From the NCBI GenBank assembly GCA_003864495.1, contig ML133451.1:460000-523999 (forward strand): a stretch of 64,000 nt of DNA, in the 5' to 3' direction. Position 1 is the first letter of the stretch. The number at the start of each line of letters is the position of its first letter. The position numbers and the translations under genes were made by a program. Source of the DNA: Nemopilema nomurai (lineage: Eukaryota > Cnidaria > Scyphozoa > Rhizostomeae > Rhizostomatidae). The notes under the pieces were generated by a model that saw only the letters and a program-made list of their open reading frames with translations, was not told the origin of the DNA and did not search any database. This document shows positions 10,650-24,149 of this stretch, one piece after another.

Positions 10650-13600
10650 TCTACACGAAGTTCTTGCACCCCGCTTGTCTATTTGCTTGACATCCCATTT
10701 TCGATAGTTTGGCAGCCGATGCTGTTTGTTCAAAGCTCCTGTAAATCCCCAATACAGGTGCATGATGACAGCCAACAATTTTCCATTTTTTGAAAAAGAC
10801 AAGCCGGATTTTGCAAACTCTAAAGTCATAAAATACTTTCTACCTTTTCTACCATCAAAACACATTTTATCACAAGTGCATCAAACAGAGGGTGCTCCAG
10901 ACAGAAACAAAAATCGCTGTTCTATGCTTTTCTATGATAGGCACTCAAATGGCACCAGTCTATTTTGCTAATATTTTCTGTGGATCGCTTTACATTTTCT
11001 TTTCATGGATCATTTATCACATAGTGTTACTTCACTGATTTTCTGTTGTAGTTGTGGTGGCAAAAGGAGAATCTCTTTGTATCATGTTTGTTTTCCTTGA
11101 TATTTTCATGTTTGTTTGGATCCGTGCTACATCATCAGCAACAAGCAGCAACCGAGACAAAAACTGGGCATCGCCTGCCTGATTTTCACATTGAAGCTTC
11201 ACATCATTAGAAATTATAAATTTTTCATGTACGCGAAAAAAAATTTGACTACAAAGAGCCTGTTTTTCAAGATCTCCATCGTTGTATCAATAAAAGCACA
11301 TTAAATTTTACCACTTTCCGGACACATTCTCTACTCTTGAAACCGCTTCAGTTGAACGAACAGCTTTCTCGTTTCTTTCCCTTTATACTGCTTCTTAAAC
11401 TTGTCCTTCAAAAACCATAATTGAAAAGTCTGGCATAAAATTTTGTTCCTCAGGTCCTGTTTATGCAAGTACACTAATATATTTGATGATCAAACTTCCT
11501 AGAAATCTTGAATAGTAGGAAACCTTCAAGAATAAAAAAGCATATTTGAGAAAGTAGTAGGTATAAGCCTAGGCATATGTTATGATGCCAAAATAAACTT
11601 GATTCTTTTGACAGCCTGAAAGGCGTGGCCTATAAAATTTTTCCCTTCCTTTGCTGTAGTCAGATTTCTCCTTGAATCCGCCCCTGAGCTTAGGTGACGC
11701 CACTGCTGTAACTTTGTAATGGAGTTGGTGCAGCTTATGGGAAAGTTAAAAATATCCAGTTTAAAATATCCAGCGTAGAAACATATCTTGTGATTTAGAC
11801 AGGATGATTGCATATATAGTCTATATAATGCATAGAGCTAGATAGAGATAACTAGAGGTATAGGAAATTTGGCCGCAATGAGTGGCAATGAGTGAGGGTT
11901 CATTTGTGCATACCAGTGAGGGATGTTGGGACAAGTCTTCTAACGATCTCCTACGTATGTCGATTAAGCAGGACTAAAGGATAATAGAAGGAAATAATTC
12001 GTTCATTTAAAACAGGTCTTCAAAGTACGTGACTCATAAAAGAAGACTGAGAGAGAGACTCGTGTTGAGATAATATTGGCTTGCCTGGAGTTTGTCTGTA
12101 TATCCTAGAATTCTTATGAGGTGTGATGTCAATAAAGACACTTTAAAATCCGATAATGAATACTTGTACTTTGACAACCCGAAGCAGGTGGCAAACAACT
12201 CGAGACAGAAGAAATTGCGGCCACCTCCTTTGCTTCATCAAATGGAAAGACTTCCTTAGACAGTCATGGCGTCATCCGTAGCCAAGTGGCTGTCCACAAA
12301 CACCAAATGGCAAGTTGGGCTGAAATGACCGGATCTTGATTCATTGGACTCTCAACAGCACGCATTAACTTGGGAGGTTTCATTCGTGCATTCTTGACGG
12401 GGAATAACAGGATATTGCAAATTCCAATATGTTTTATCTAACTCTGAAAAAGACTTACAAGAAAAAGACTCTGAAAAAGACAAACTCTCCCAAAGGCATT
12501 TATTAGCACAATCGTCTTTGAATTCTTGCGGAGAAGAAAGATACCCACGAACAGAGGAGATATGTGATCTAGACGTTTTTAACTGTTCTTGAGCATGTGA
12601 AGTTTCTAAAGACTCATACAGCTTTTGAACTTCAAGACAGCATATCAATTTTCAAATCAAGCTCAATATCGCTAATTTATGATGTCATACCTAACTACCG
12701 TTGTAACACTGTGGCGCAAGAATCTTAATACCTAATGAATTGACAATTCGCAGATGTTTTATACAGTCGAGGAAAAAGATTTCCTTTTGTATTTATTTGA
12801 GATTTGTGGCATCCAAGTAATTTATGATTTAAATCAGTTATCATTTGCATCAGTTATCATTTGCATCAGTTATAATTAGCATCAGTTATAATTAGCATCA
12901 GTTATAATTAGCATCAGTTATGGTTAGCATCAAGGTCTAAATTAAAAATAATTCAACTAGGCATTGGAGACTATGAAAAGTGGAAAAGAAGACAAAACTT
13001 TTTTTCTTTTCAAAATTCTAATGTCGCTTTTGGTGCTGGGTGTGCAAACTCTCGCTCTTTCTTCGTTGGCTGTTTGTCTACCAGACCTTGTCAATACATC
13101 GATACGTTAGAAATCATTTTGGTACAACCTCATCTGATGACCACTTGGGTTACATCGCTGCAGAACCAATAATGCCTTATTGCAGCTTTATCTAGAGTTT
13201 CAAACTGCCAAGATATCCTAACCTTTTATTACATTTGCAATAAAACAAAGAACTTAACTCACTTTAAAGCAATTATGTCATCTCAGTTACTGCTATCAAA
13301 TTTGAGTATTCTAAGAGAAAGAAGACCAGATTAAAATAAACGAAGAGGAACTTGAAACTGACACAAACTTTTGACATGAAATGATTTCGATGTTAGAAGA
13401 CCAGAAAGCTAACAGTGGGCCATTGTTACTTCGGGAATAGTAGGAGATGGTGCCTTGAATGTTTCATTTTGAACGTAGAGTATTAATTTCTTGCTCTTCT
13501 ATTTATAATTTCAAAAAACACTGTAAACGTGTCACTAAAACTCAACTTCGTAGACTGTGAAGGGAACTTTATTTGATCGGCTTATTATTATTATTATTTC

Positions 13601-16600
13601 ACATCCACGTGACCCGAAACAAAGCTTTGATGCCATCTCACAAGTTCAGCTGGAAGGAGATTGCAGGAAGGTTTACTCTGCTCTATATGCAGTTATAGCT
13701 TGGAAAGTAATCTTTTGTTACTGAAAGGAACCAAAAACTCATATTTTAACAGGGGTAAGATAGAAACAAAGAATTCAGTTTATTTTTGTGAATTAATGCC
13801 CGAAGAAGATGTTAGAAATCATGTTCTATGTTGTTTAGGCCCATTTTAAGCCAAGTCCATAACTTACACGTCTGTAATGAGTGGTCTCAAAGGGCACCTT
13901 TCAAAGATAACGGAGATGGTAAAATTAATGTTCCAAGCATCTTTGACAATAATTCACAATTTCTAGAGAAACAAAGAGATGTCTCCGATCATATCCGGTC
14001 TTTTTCTTCTCCGGTTTCATCTGACAATTTGGTCAAAATTATCATCAACTCGAGCATCAAATTAGGCAGTTATTAAAGCCTCGAGTTATATAAAACGTTA
14101 GAGTACTCTCGACTTGTTGTCAATTGTCGTCAGTTGCAATGAATTCCCGTTTGATATGACCTAGGGTTGATCCATTTTGTCTATTTTGCAATAAGTTATT
14201 ACTTGGTTTCCATCTCCATGAATTTGAAAATGGCATAAATTGGGTGGACTTAAAGGGAAGTAACTAAACAAGATAGGCTCATAAATAAACATAAATCCGA
14301 TCTGGCTTCTATACTAAAAGGTTTCACAATCATTCCATGTATATAACTAATTTTTGAAGCATGTAAGTTTTATCAAAGATGGCCTTATATGAATATGCTG
14401 TGCCCATCTACCCTTAGCAAATTTCAAAATAAGCTAGGAAACTTAGACAATGTTTTCATAGTGATAGTCAAGAAAATCATGCTTTTGTTGCTCTATTATA
14501 ATAGCCAAATAGTAAGATTTTGGAGCAAAAATCTGTCCTTTCCAGTAGTAATTGGTAATTATTTTGAAAGCCTGCTGTTGGAAAGGGTACCTTATGCTTT
14601 AAATTCAAGACAGTTTTCTAATTTTGCTGCCTCAGTGTACCCTATATGCATCCTTTTATTTCTTCACTTGAAATGCTTTCACCCAAATTTTCTTAGAAAT
14701 CATGACTTAAAAGAAAGTCCTTGTTTTAGACTGTAGAACCTGGCTTTTCAATTCCTATGGCTGTGACACTGCGTTTTACTATCTAATTGTTAGGAAATAC
14801 TTTCTGCATGCTGTAAAGTGACAGCTCGAATTAGCTATTACCTTATCTCAAGTAGCTAAAATTACCCTAAGTAGAAAGTTAAAAACGTTTTAGATGAATC
14901 ATTTTGTGTTTCAAATTGATAAGGGTGTTTGAAATGAACTGTTGACACTATGCATATAATTGCAGTCATACAGTCACAACATGAATGTTCTGTATTTGCT
15001 ACTTTATGTGAAAACTATTTCTGAAATGTCTCTCCAAACTGCCTATCTTGTGCTGTCCACCCTTATCTGTGCAAGGGCCTTTCCATTAATCTTGCTCTGG
15101 TTATATTTTTGTTTCATGTTGTTACAATAGTTTCTTGAGGCCTGCCTCTGAACCCTTTTTCTGATCTTTCAAAGACGAATTGACCCTATTCAAGACATAT
15201 TATCCAGTTTTGCTGTCTTTTCTTTTGCCTAATCTTATTCGATAGATCTTTTAGTCATTTTTTTTCTGTATGAAAATTTTACATTAGTACATAAAAAAGA
15301 CGATATCAGTCTTGATGGCAGAATATTTAATAGAAACCTTTGAACCTTTGCCCTCCAATCAAATGAAAAAAGCATTTTATTTTGCCAATAACTAATGAAA
15401 ATTCGTTTTTCAACATTTTGTCTGGTTTTTTGGTAAAAGAAGAATCTTACCCAAACTCAAAGACATTAAAGTGATTTTTACAAAAGGAGGTTAAATTTCT
15501 GTCCACTAGGCCAAAAGATATTCCGTAGTGATGAAGATTTACTCATGGATGTTATAGAGATCTACTTTTGTTCAGATCAATGAATTTCTAATGCAGTGAC
15601 TGTTCACTTTCTACAGTTGATGACAAGAGAATAAAAAAACACAATGATTTTGCAAGCTGGTAACAGTCATTATCTACAGATAGAAAATTATGATAGATTT
15701 GTTTGGGAAAACAATAGCTTAGCTTGCTTTTTGCATCATGTCAAATCAAGAAACATAGTTTCAAATCAAGAAACAATTGAGAAACAAAAAGCCTATTTTG
15801 TGGTATGCTTTTTAAGACTTGATGCATTTTTTGTACTCTTACTACTTGTACCAATAAATTTTATGTGCCCCAGAGTATTGTAAAAATAAAGGGGTGCACT
15901 ATCAAATAAATTATATATTATTATTCTTTGTCTACTCTCTTCCTATGGCCTCTAAAATGTGAACTATGTTTTAAAGCAACATTCCCAAGAACTTTTACAG
16001 TTTTTGTATCAATTATCTTAACAACTTCTTTGCCACACAAAGCAACCCATCTAAGTGAAACATTACTCCTTTCTCTTTTAACATAGACCTTTCAGGTTAT
16101 CTCTCACCCTCTATAATAACAGGAGACTTATGCTAACACAATGGATGTTTATGCTAACACAAAGGAGAGAAATACACCTCATTCACAGCCTAAGCCAAGC
16201 CTATTCTTCTATCATGTTTGTTAATCATTCTATCAGTTCCTTAGATATCTTTGGTCACTCCTGCTCCTCTTTCATCAACATGTGCAATGCTCTAGATATC
16301 AGCGAGAATCATCTCCGCTTCATGATCTCCAAACTATCCAACTTAACTATTCGTACTACCTATTACATTTTCTGCACCAGAAATAAGTCTTAGAATAACC
16401 CGGAATAAGTCTTCTTTAATTATAAGGGTCTCTGCTACTGACAACTTCTAAAAAACACTGATGAACGCAGTCTTTCCTTTTTTTGGTTAATTTCTTTTGT
16501 TTGTGCTTGTAATAGTCTTTCTTTACAAATTGTGAAATTGGTAATTTTAGTTTAAGTTGGAGTGACAATAGATTTTTTCCATTATTATTATGGAGAATTT

Positions 16601-17990
16601 TGACTTTTAGTTTCAATCAGAGTGAAAATCACAAGACAACTGCATCAATAGCATTGCTTTAAGGTTTCAAGCTTTTAATCAATGCATATGTCTTACTTTA
16701 CTGAACCCCTTGTAACATTTTGCACTGTTTTTGTCATTATATTTGTTATCTTTCTTATCCCCCATATGTGGTTGATCTGAAGATATCAAAACAACACGTG
16801 ATAAAACCTGTTCATCAGTTTTGAGCTATATTGTTTATGGTTATGTGGTCTTGTATCTACTTCTACAAGATGGGTGGTGCACAAATACCATCAACATATG
16901 CGAAACACCATTACTCCTTCTAGAAATTTCTGTTGTATTGCATAGTCTGCAGAAAGAGTTTGGGAATATTTTCCTAATCAAATTGTGCAAAATGCTTTCA
17001 GTTAGATACATAGTTAAATAAACAACAAATTTAGATTGAAAACAAGAGTGATTATAACTATGGCCATAAGGAATAAATGAAAAAGGTCTTTATTTTGCTT
17101 TAACTCATTATTGCCTCAAAAATAGCATCCAATGTAAGAATTTGTCAGGATAGTTGAAAAATGCCTTGTATCAAAATGCTGAATGCCAGCTATTGAAAGT
17201 TTTAGGAAAGTTGCCAACCATTTCATATACATTCAAAAGAGCTTCAAAGCTATTGCCAAAAAGTTGTTTGTTATCAATCAAATCCACTAGAAAGGATTTT
17301 TTCAAATTGCCTGTATGTGGAGTATTTATATGTTCTTGGAGAATAGGAACAGTTTTTGAGCCCTTCTTGGGAGCAATCAAGAACTTTGTTCTCTATGGTA
17401 ACACAAAATGCTGGTTGCTTTGATGATCTTAAGTGCAGCTGGCATTTTCTGACTTGTGATTAAAGGGCATTGCAAAATGTTTATGTTTTCATTGCCCCAA
17501 AGGTTTAGCCAGTTGAGAAGAGGCATGTGCAAATAGCGTAAAGCTACTGAAAGTCAAATTTTTATGTTAATACAGACATTCATTGTTGCTTTATTGTTGA
17601 AGTGAAAATAGCTTGAAAGAACCAAAAGCTCCCTGCAATGCAAGGGTGGCCATGCTAAAGCATACTATAGACATTTAGGTATTATAGATTCTATACTATA
17701 TCCATTTTGCTTTTTATATCCATATGTTTATGATATTTAGACTTTTTTTGCACCTTAAACTCAACAATCATGTTCAAATTGTATTGTAAAGAATTTTGGT
17801 TTCATTAACATGAGCATGTGTAAAGCTGTTATGGGCTTTTTACCTTGTTGAATTCTTGCACACCAAGTTAGTACAATTATGCCATTTGAGCAAGTGCTTT
17901 TATCCTGAATAACAATCATTTTTAAGGTATATATTTGTTGAATTTAACACCAAATATGCCTCTTCTATTATATTTCTCAATTTTTTTCTA
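10650..17990. other. Gene-poor A+T-rich region upstream of GIGYF
   Basis: I see no supported coding gene. Frames of 60-115 codons occur on both strands without family features. Because the first GIGYF coding exon is preceded by an acceptor, part of this region should be the 5'UTR exon(s), the first intron and the promoter of that gene; I could not place them. Confidence 0.45.
12832..12935. repeat. 16-bp minisatellite
   Basis: About six copies of ATCAGTTATAATTAGC (variant ATCAGTTATCATTTGC), with a gradient from one variant to the other along the array. Confidence 0.85.
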
Positions 17991-17998
17991 GAAAAAGT

Positions 17999-20900
17999 AT
18001 GTCAGAGTTCAAGATGACTTTTGGACCTGAATGGTAATGTTTTTAAAATTTCAAACTTATAGGTCATCTTTGAACTTTAATAAGGTTTACGGAAGAATAG
18101 CCCTAAGGGATCCTTATACAAATTAGGTTCTCATTAATGCACTCACGACTTTTTTAACTAAAATCCATTCTTTTTCTCATGAGGATTCTTAAAGAATGTT
18201 TATCTACGACTTTAAAAATTTGAAAATTTTGAAAATCATTTCCTTTTTTCAGGAGAAAAACTTTCTGTGTTTGCCTTTTGTTAACTTCCTGTAAATTTTG
18301 GCTCGATTTATCCCTTCGTATTTCAGGCTGCGAGCTTTGGCTGGCGGTGACACGACCAATGAGACTCAGAACAAGTCGGCTGCTGTGAAGCGCTTCAAGT
18401 TGGCTGAGTTTCGTTATGGGCGAGAGGAAATGCTGGCCCTCTTCATGGAAAACGTCAAAATGCCCAAAGCGTTGAAAGATTTTGGTGATGTCATTGTGCA
18501 AGAGACGCAAAGTCAGCCTCTCACCTTTATTCCGATGACAGAAGAAGAAGAGGTAGATAATGCTGTGTCTATATCGTTTACTTTATACAACAGTTGTGGG
18601 ATATTATTCTTTTTGTTGATAAATACGATTTAGGTTATTATATCCAAAAACTCCCTTATACATTTATGATTTTCCAGTCTTCGTTTTGTTTGAGGTTCTC
18701 AAAGGCGTGATTATTAAAAGCAGTATGATTTTACTCTAATTCTTTCTTAAAGAAAATAACGTCAATATTAACATGAAACGATTTAGGTGTTGTCCGTGAA
18801 ATGTTTTTGCTTTCTGTGTTTGAAGTACGATAAGAATGGCAAGAATGTGCAAGACATCGCTTTTTAATATTTTACATGTAAGTATGATGTTTGTGTAATT
18901 TAAGGAAGGTTGATAAACAGTTGATGTGTAGATGGAACTGTCTTTTATAATTTGTGATTTCATTTTATCGTCCTTTCCAATTTCTTGATAACATATTTCG
19001 TATCCATTGGCTTTGTGTTTTATATTGTCAGAGATGTCAAGTTGCTGGTGTGAATAGTGAGGTTTGTCTGCGGATGACGGGCAGGGGATCCCAGGTGAGG
19101 GGCAGAGGCGCAATGCGAGGAAGCAGAGGTAAGCGTGCACACATCCTAACATTAGTGTTTAAGGGACCTCGTAGAGCCTGTTAGAAGTCTGGCTGTCATT
19201 GTTTAAATCTTTCTCTTTTAAGGGCACATATCCATTCTTCGCGCTGTCTACGATGTTTGTGATGGCTCTTTGATGATTTTATCCTTATCCATGCCTTGCT
19301 TTGCAGTTCATATAGGTGTCATTACTGATCTTGCCCGAAAGAGAGGCGAGTTTGCATAGAAACCCAAAGAAGCCATGCGATAATTTCAGGTTTTTTGTCT
19401 ATCTAGGGAGGGGGCGTGGCGATGGCCAGCCTGGCACTTACCGGTCCCTGAGTGACGAAGGTGGGTACACCAATCAACGAGAGCCGTATACAAGAAGGCC
19501 CTGGACGGAAGGGTAAGTCCTCCTTGCCATTGCCCATATTACGTACCCCATCGCTTCATCATTTTGTCACGGTGGTTTTGTTATCTTTAATTCGTTGTAC
19601 AATTTTTTGTGATTTGCGATACAATCATCTACAGTTTTATACTTCCAATTGCGATTTTAGCGCAAGAGGCGGAAGCATCGATCGCGCCTCGGGCAGAGGG
19701 GAACCTCCTGGAGGTACAGTTTCACTCTTATTATATACTCTTTTTTTAAATCACTAGCTGTGGATTTTGGAACTTATTGAGGTACATTTTTTACGTTCTT
19801 CAAGGATTTCAAGTTAATATCCAGTTTATCCTCATTTAGTTTGTTTATTTGCTATTAGACATCTGATAATCTCGATAGATTCTCAATTCAATAAACTTAT
19901 TTGTAAGGCTCTTGCTAGAATGCTTAACTTTACATTTAGAGGATTTATATGCTATCTAAACGCTAGTAACTGATATAAAGCCTTTTGCGTATCAATTTCT
20001 AATTTTTTCGAATTTTGTAGTTCGTGGTGGGTTTGAGCCTCGACCCCGGTTGCCAAGCGACCGAGGGGGAGCACCCACCGAAAAAGAGCCTTGGCGAAAC
20101 GTCAGTCAGGAAGATGATGACGGAGGTGGCTGGCGGGTGTCTGGGCAGAGATCGTGGCGCAAGGGCTCAGCGGGTAGGTCCATGCTCGGATAGGTCTGTG
20201 CGCGAGTAGGTCCTTGTGCGGGTAGTTCCATGCGTGGATAGGTCCGTGCGCAGGTAGTTCCATGCGCGGTTCGGTCCGTGCGCGGGTAGTCCTATGTGCG
20301 GCTAGGTCCTTGCAAATCGCCATTTGCTGACGCACTCCTTTAGACTGGACATTGCTGACGCATTCTCAAGTTCCTCAAAATGCATTTTCTTAGGATTTTG
20401 AGAATTTGACTCATGACTCAAAATGACTCATGACTCAAAATTTTAGCACATACCATCAATATACCTTTTGTATCACCCCCTATCTACCTTTACGCATGCT
20501 ACAGCTTTTGGGCGGGCTTTGGATGTATCCCGTAAGAAGCAACCAGCTCCAGGGCAGACCTGTTGGTTCGAGTCAACAGATTGATATTCTCCACACGTCA
20601 TTGACAACGTTATTTGATAATCATAATGTTAATGTGAGGAAAGACCTGCTTTGGCAAACTATTCAAGGCAACATGCATATTTCGACAATGTCTGCATGCA
20701 TTAAACCGATTTTTTTAAACTTTTCTGTAACTCGAAACAAGATCTTATTGAAATTTTTAATTACGATTTTTCTGCAAATCCATCAATAACGTGTTTCGTT
20801 TTCGATGCCCCGGTATTTTGACGTACATCATATTCTGTTCCAGAATGTTTTATCATCTATTTTCTATCACATAAGTTTCTATGCGATTCCACTAATCATC

Positions 20901-23900
20901 ACTTTGGATTCACTTGATTTCGACGATGTTGATTCATTTGAAGCAACAATCCATTTGGCTACGAATGAGATTGGTCATGGCTGCTGTTTCGATTCATGTT
21001 TTAGCTTGAAATCTAGCGACAGGTTATTTTATGAGTATGTGTATTGGATGAGCTGGAGTTGGTGTGTGCAAAAATGCGTTTCCTATTGCCAGATGCCTCT
21101 CGAAACTGGAGATCGGACAAGAGCAAGGACGAAGGCGGTGAGTCCTCGCAGAGGCGCTCGTGGAACCGGGCAGGCAGCAGCGGTGGCCTCCCGGAGTGGT
21201 GCGATGATGACGTCGACCAGGACGTGGGCACTTTCGATTCTTCCGGACAGTTCAAGACACTCCGGGTATGTCGTTGCTTTTCTTTCAAACAGGCTTCTTT
21301 CTCAGTTTGCAGTTCATTCCCTTAGGCCCATTCCCCTTTATCATAGCTATTTGGCGCTTCTCAATGATGGTTGCCTAAATGATGGCATGCGTGATCAATG
21401 CAGAAATTTGAAGAGTTGTGAAATTACATAATGAATTTACAATAGCAGTTCAATTATCTAGCTTTCATTTGAGACCTTGCCGGGGAAAATCCATTCCGCT
21501 CTTGGGGCAGATCAAGGGGTCGAGCCGTCGTGCGGTAGGGGTCACTGTTTTTGGCTCATTTGCATACAAGCATATTAGTTTTAGTAGACTTGATGCCAAC
21601 GATGATTAATTTCTTGAACTTTCTGCGATCGTTGTTGTTCTCAAACTCTTTTTTGTTCAGAGCCTCGATGAGACTGCTTCAAGGAGCGGAAAGGAGGAAT
21701 CCACAGAAGTAAGTGTTGTGTTTCAGTTATCCTGTCGTGTTTGAATGGAGTCAGGTATAACTTAAACGGGTAGGCAGTGCAAGGAATTCATCGGTTTTGA
21801 TTTCGATAGGTTTAAGGACGTCTTTTTTTAAGGGAGATCATAAGTGAACAATTTAAATGAACGTAAAATACCATGCCAGCAAGTCGCATTTTATGTTACC
21901 TTAGGTAAGGAAGCAGTGAAAAGGGAAGAGATTTGAGACTGTAGTGTGGAGAAGATGTGAGAAGCGTTGCTGCTTTGTGGATCACTACGCTCGCTGTTAA
22001 TCCATATTACCCATTTCAAGTGCACTACGTCTTATCGAATATATGAGGTTCAAAAAGGAGTTTTCTGTGTGATTTTTGGGGACTCAGAGAAGCCGTCGTG
22101 CTCTTTTTCCACGTTATGTGGGACCTTGTTTCCTAACTAACGACATTTTTTTAGTCCGTTTTTGATGACGAAAATGACAATGATGATGCTGGCGGAAAAG
22201 TGAAGGCAAAGGCTGGCCGCAATTTCGATCAAACCAACGGAAACTCCGAGTCTGCGAAGGAGATTGGCACTGCTAAAGGAGGCACTGGAAGAGAATCAGC
22301 AAGTGAAATATTCAACGATGCAAACATGGTTTCCTCGAATTCTTTGAAGGCGAAAGAGAGCACAGAAAGGTCATTGAAGGAGATCCTGTCTTTGGGTTCG
22401 CGAAAGTCTCCATCTAAAGATCTAACGCCTGGCCACATCTCGGTATCTGAGCTGGAGAAGGAGTTTTCGGCTGTTAATGTGATTGAGAGCAAGGCAGCCG
22501 CCCGGAGCGCAGGGGACTTGACCATCGACGACGTTCGGTCAGTTCAGCACGGCATGCGGAAGATCCTGGCAGAAAGTCACGCACGACCCATTCCTCATGT
22601 CGGCGACGTCGAAGAAGATGCCCCCAACATCGAAAAGGACATTAAGAATCTGATTGACAAGTTGGATGACGAGGTTTGTTGTTAATCTTGGTGATATGAC
22701 GCGAAGAGACATTTACGGAAGTGGCCTTCGATTTTATTAGAGTCACCGGTGTTTCATTTGCCATTTATGTCATGTTCATCCTTGTTTTGTTTTCAGATTG
22801 ACAACATAACCCCCACGAATCAACTGGCACATCAACAACCAGACATGAATGACTGCAATGTGCTAGACCCAAGCATCATTTTTGCAAAGAAGGCTGAGCC
22901 GGGTGGCCCTATCAAAGGCATGCAAGCGTGGATTTACAGGGATCCCCAAGGCGAAATCCAAGGTCCAAATAACATTGCTACAGTCGCTTTTTGTCTCGCC
23001 TTTTTGTGGTAGGTGGACCACTAATGCTAATTCTCCGATCATTCTAGGCCCATTTCAGTGCGAAGAGATGCTGGAGTGGTTCAGAGCTGGTTACTTTACC
23101 ATGGGACTGCTCGTTAGGCGCGTGTGTGATGAGATTTTTCTGCCACTAGGTAGGCCATGTCCATTGCTTTTCTTATGCCAAAAGTTTAGCTTCTCTGCGC
23201 AGCCTGCGGCTTCGGTCTGTATTGAGTACCAGGACCCAGGCCACGAATTTGCAAGTGGAGGAAAAGACTTTCTAGATTAAGGAATGGCTTTAAGCGTGTT
23301 TCTTTCCTTCAAAGTTAACTGCAGCCTAGCTTCATAACAAATGGCTTGGGCCTTGTACGCGGATGTTTAAATATTACTTTATGCAATTTGAGTTGTAACC
23401 ATTTCAATCAAATCCAGTCTTCCAGTTTCTGTTTACGTTTGCAATGGATAATAATTTTGTTCTTTTTTTACTTATTTCAGGCGACTTCATCAAGCTTTGG
23501 AAAAGAGTACCATTTCAGCCTGGGCCGGAGCCCGCTCCCATCACGGTACATTTTTTCCCCTTTTTCTCCGTACCACAGTATTCTAAATTTCCGGGAAATC
23601 GAGAGAATGTTTTATAAACAAACTTCATCTTGAAAACTATCTCAATTGGTAGGATGGCGTTTCGTGTAATGGGTTTGTTTGAAGCCTCGTTCCTTCTTTG
23701 GGAATTTATGTCTGAGTGGAATTTGTTTGCTGTTAATATGTCTAGTTTCGTATTTGGTGTCCAGATCTGTCTAGGGACTGAATTATCTAACCGTTAGCAA
23801 TATCAAGTGGCTAAAAGAATTCCCGCAGGGTGGTTTGTATACTTCCATGAATGCAAAGATGGTAACGAGAACCACATGGTAACGAGAACCACATGGTAAC

Positions 23901-24114
23901 GAGAACCACATGGTAACGAGAACCACACCGCTCTGATGTTAGGGTGTCGTAAGGGTTAATCTTGATAACCAAAACCTTGTTTGACATCCCGAAAAAATTC
24001 AAGTAGCCTTTGTTGAAGCACGGTTGCTTGTTACAGTCGCAGCTCTACGCAGCGCAATTAGCTAGAAGACACCAGGAAGAATTCCACCGAATGGCTTCAC
24101 AGCAAAGAAAGCAA

Positions 24115-24149
<35 letters not shown>

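Noticed and set aside
9818..10865. Long minus-strand frames (175-324 codons) with Cys-Pro-Val-Leu-Ser periodicity
   Set aside because: They are the stop-free complement of the pentanucleotide array, open in all three frames, and encode only repeat translation.
12352..12648. 98-codon minus-strand frame with protein-like composition
   Set aside because: Starts with TTG, has no clear splice sites at either end and no recognisable family; may be a decayed exon.
13661..14076. Two overlapping plus-strand frames that together look like a frameshifted fragment
   Set aside because: No family match, non-ATG start for the first, and no supporting signals; too weak to call a pseudogene.
14389..14736. 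115-codon ATG frame in A+T-rich DNA
   Set aside because: Phe/Leu/Asn-rich composition expected by chance; no motifs or splice context.
18154..18510. Minus-strand frame across GIGYF exon 2
   Set aside because: Shadow of the conserved plus-strand exon.
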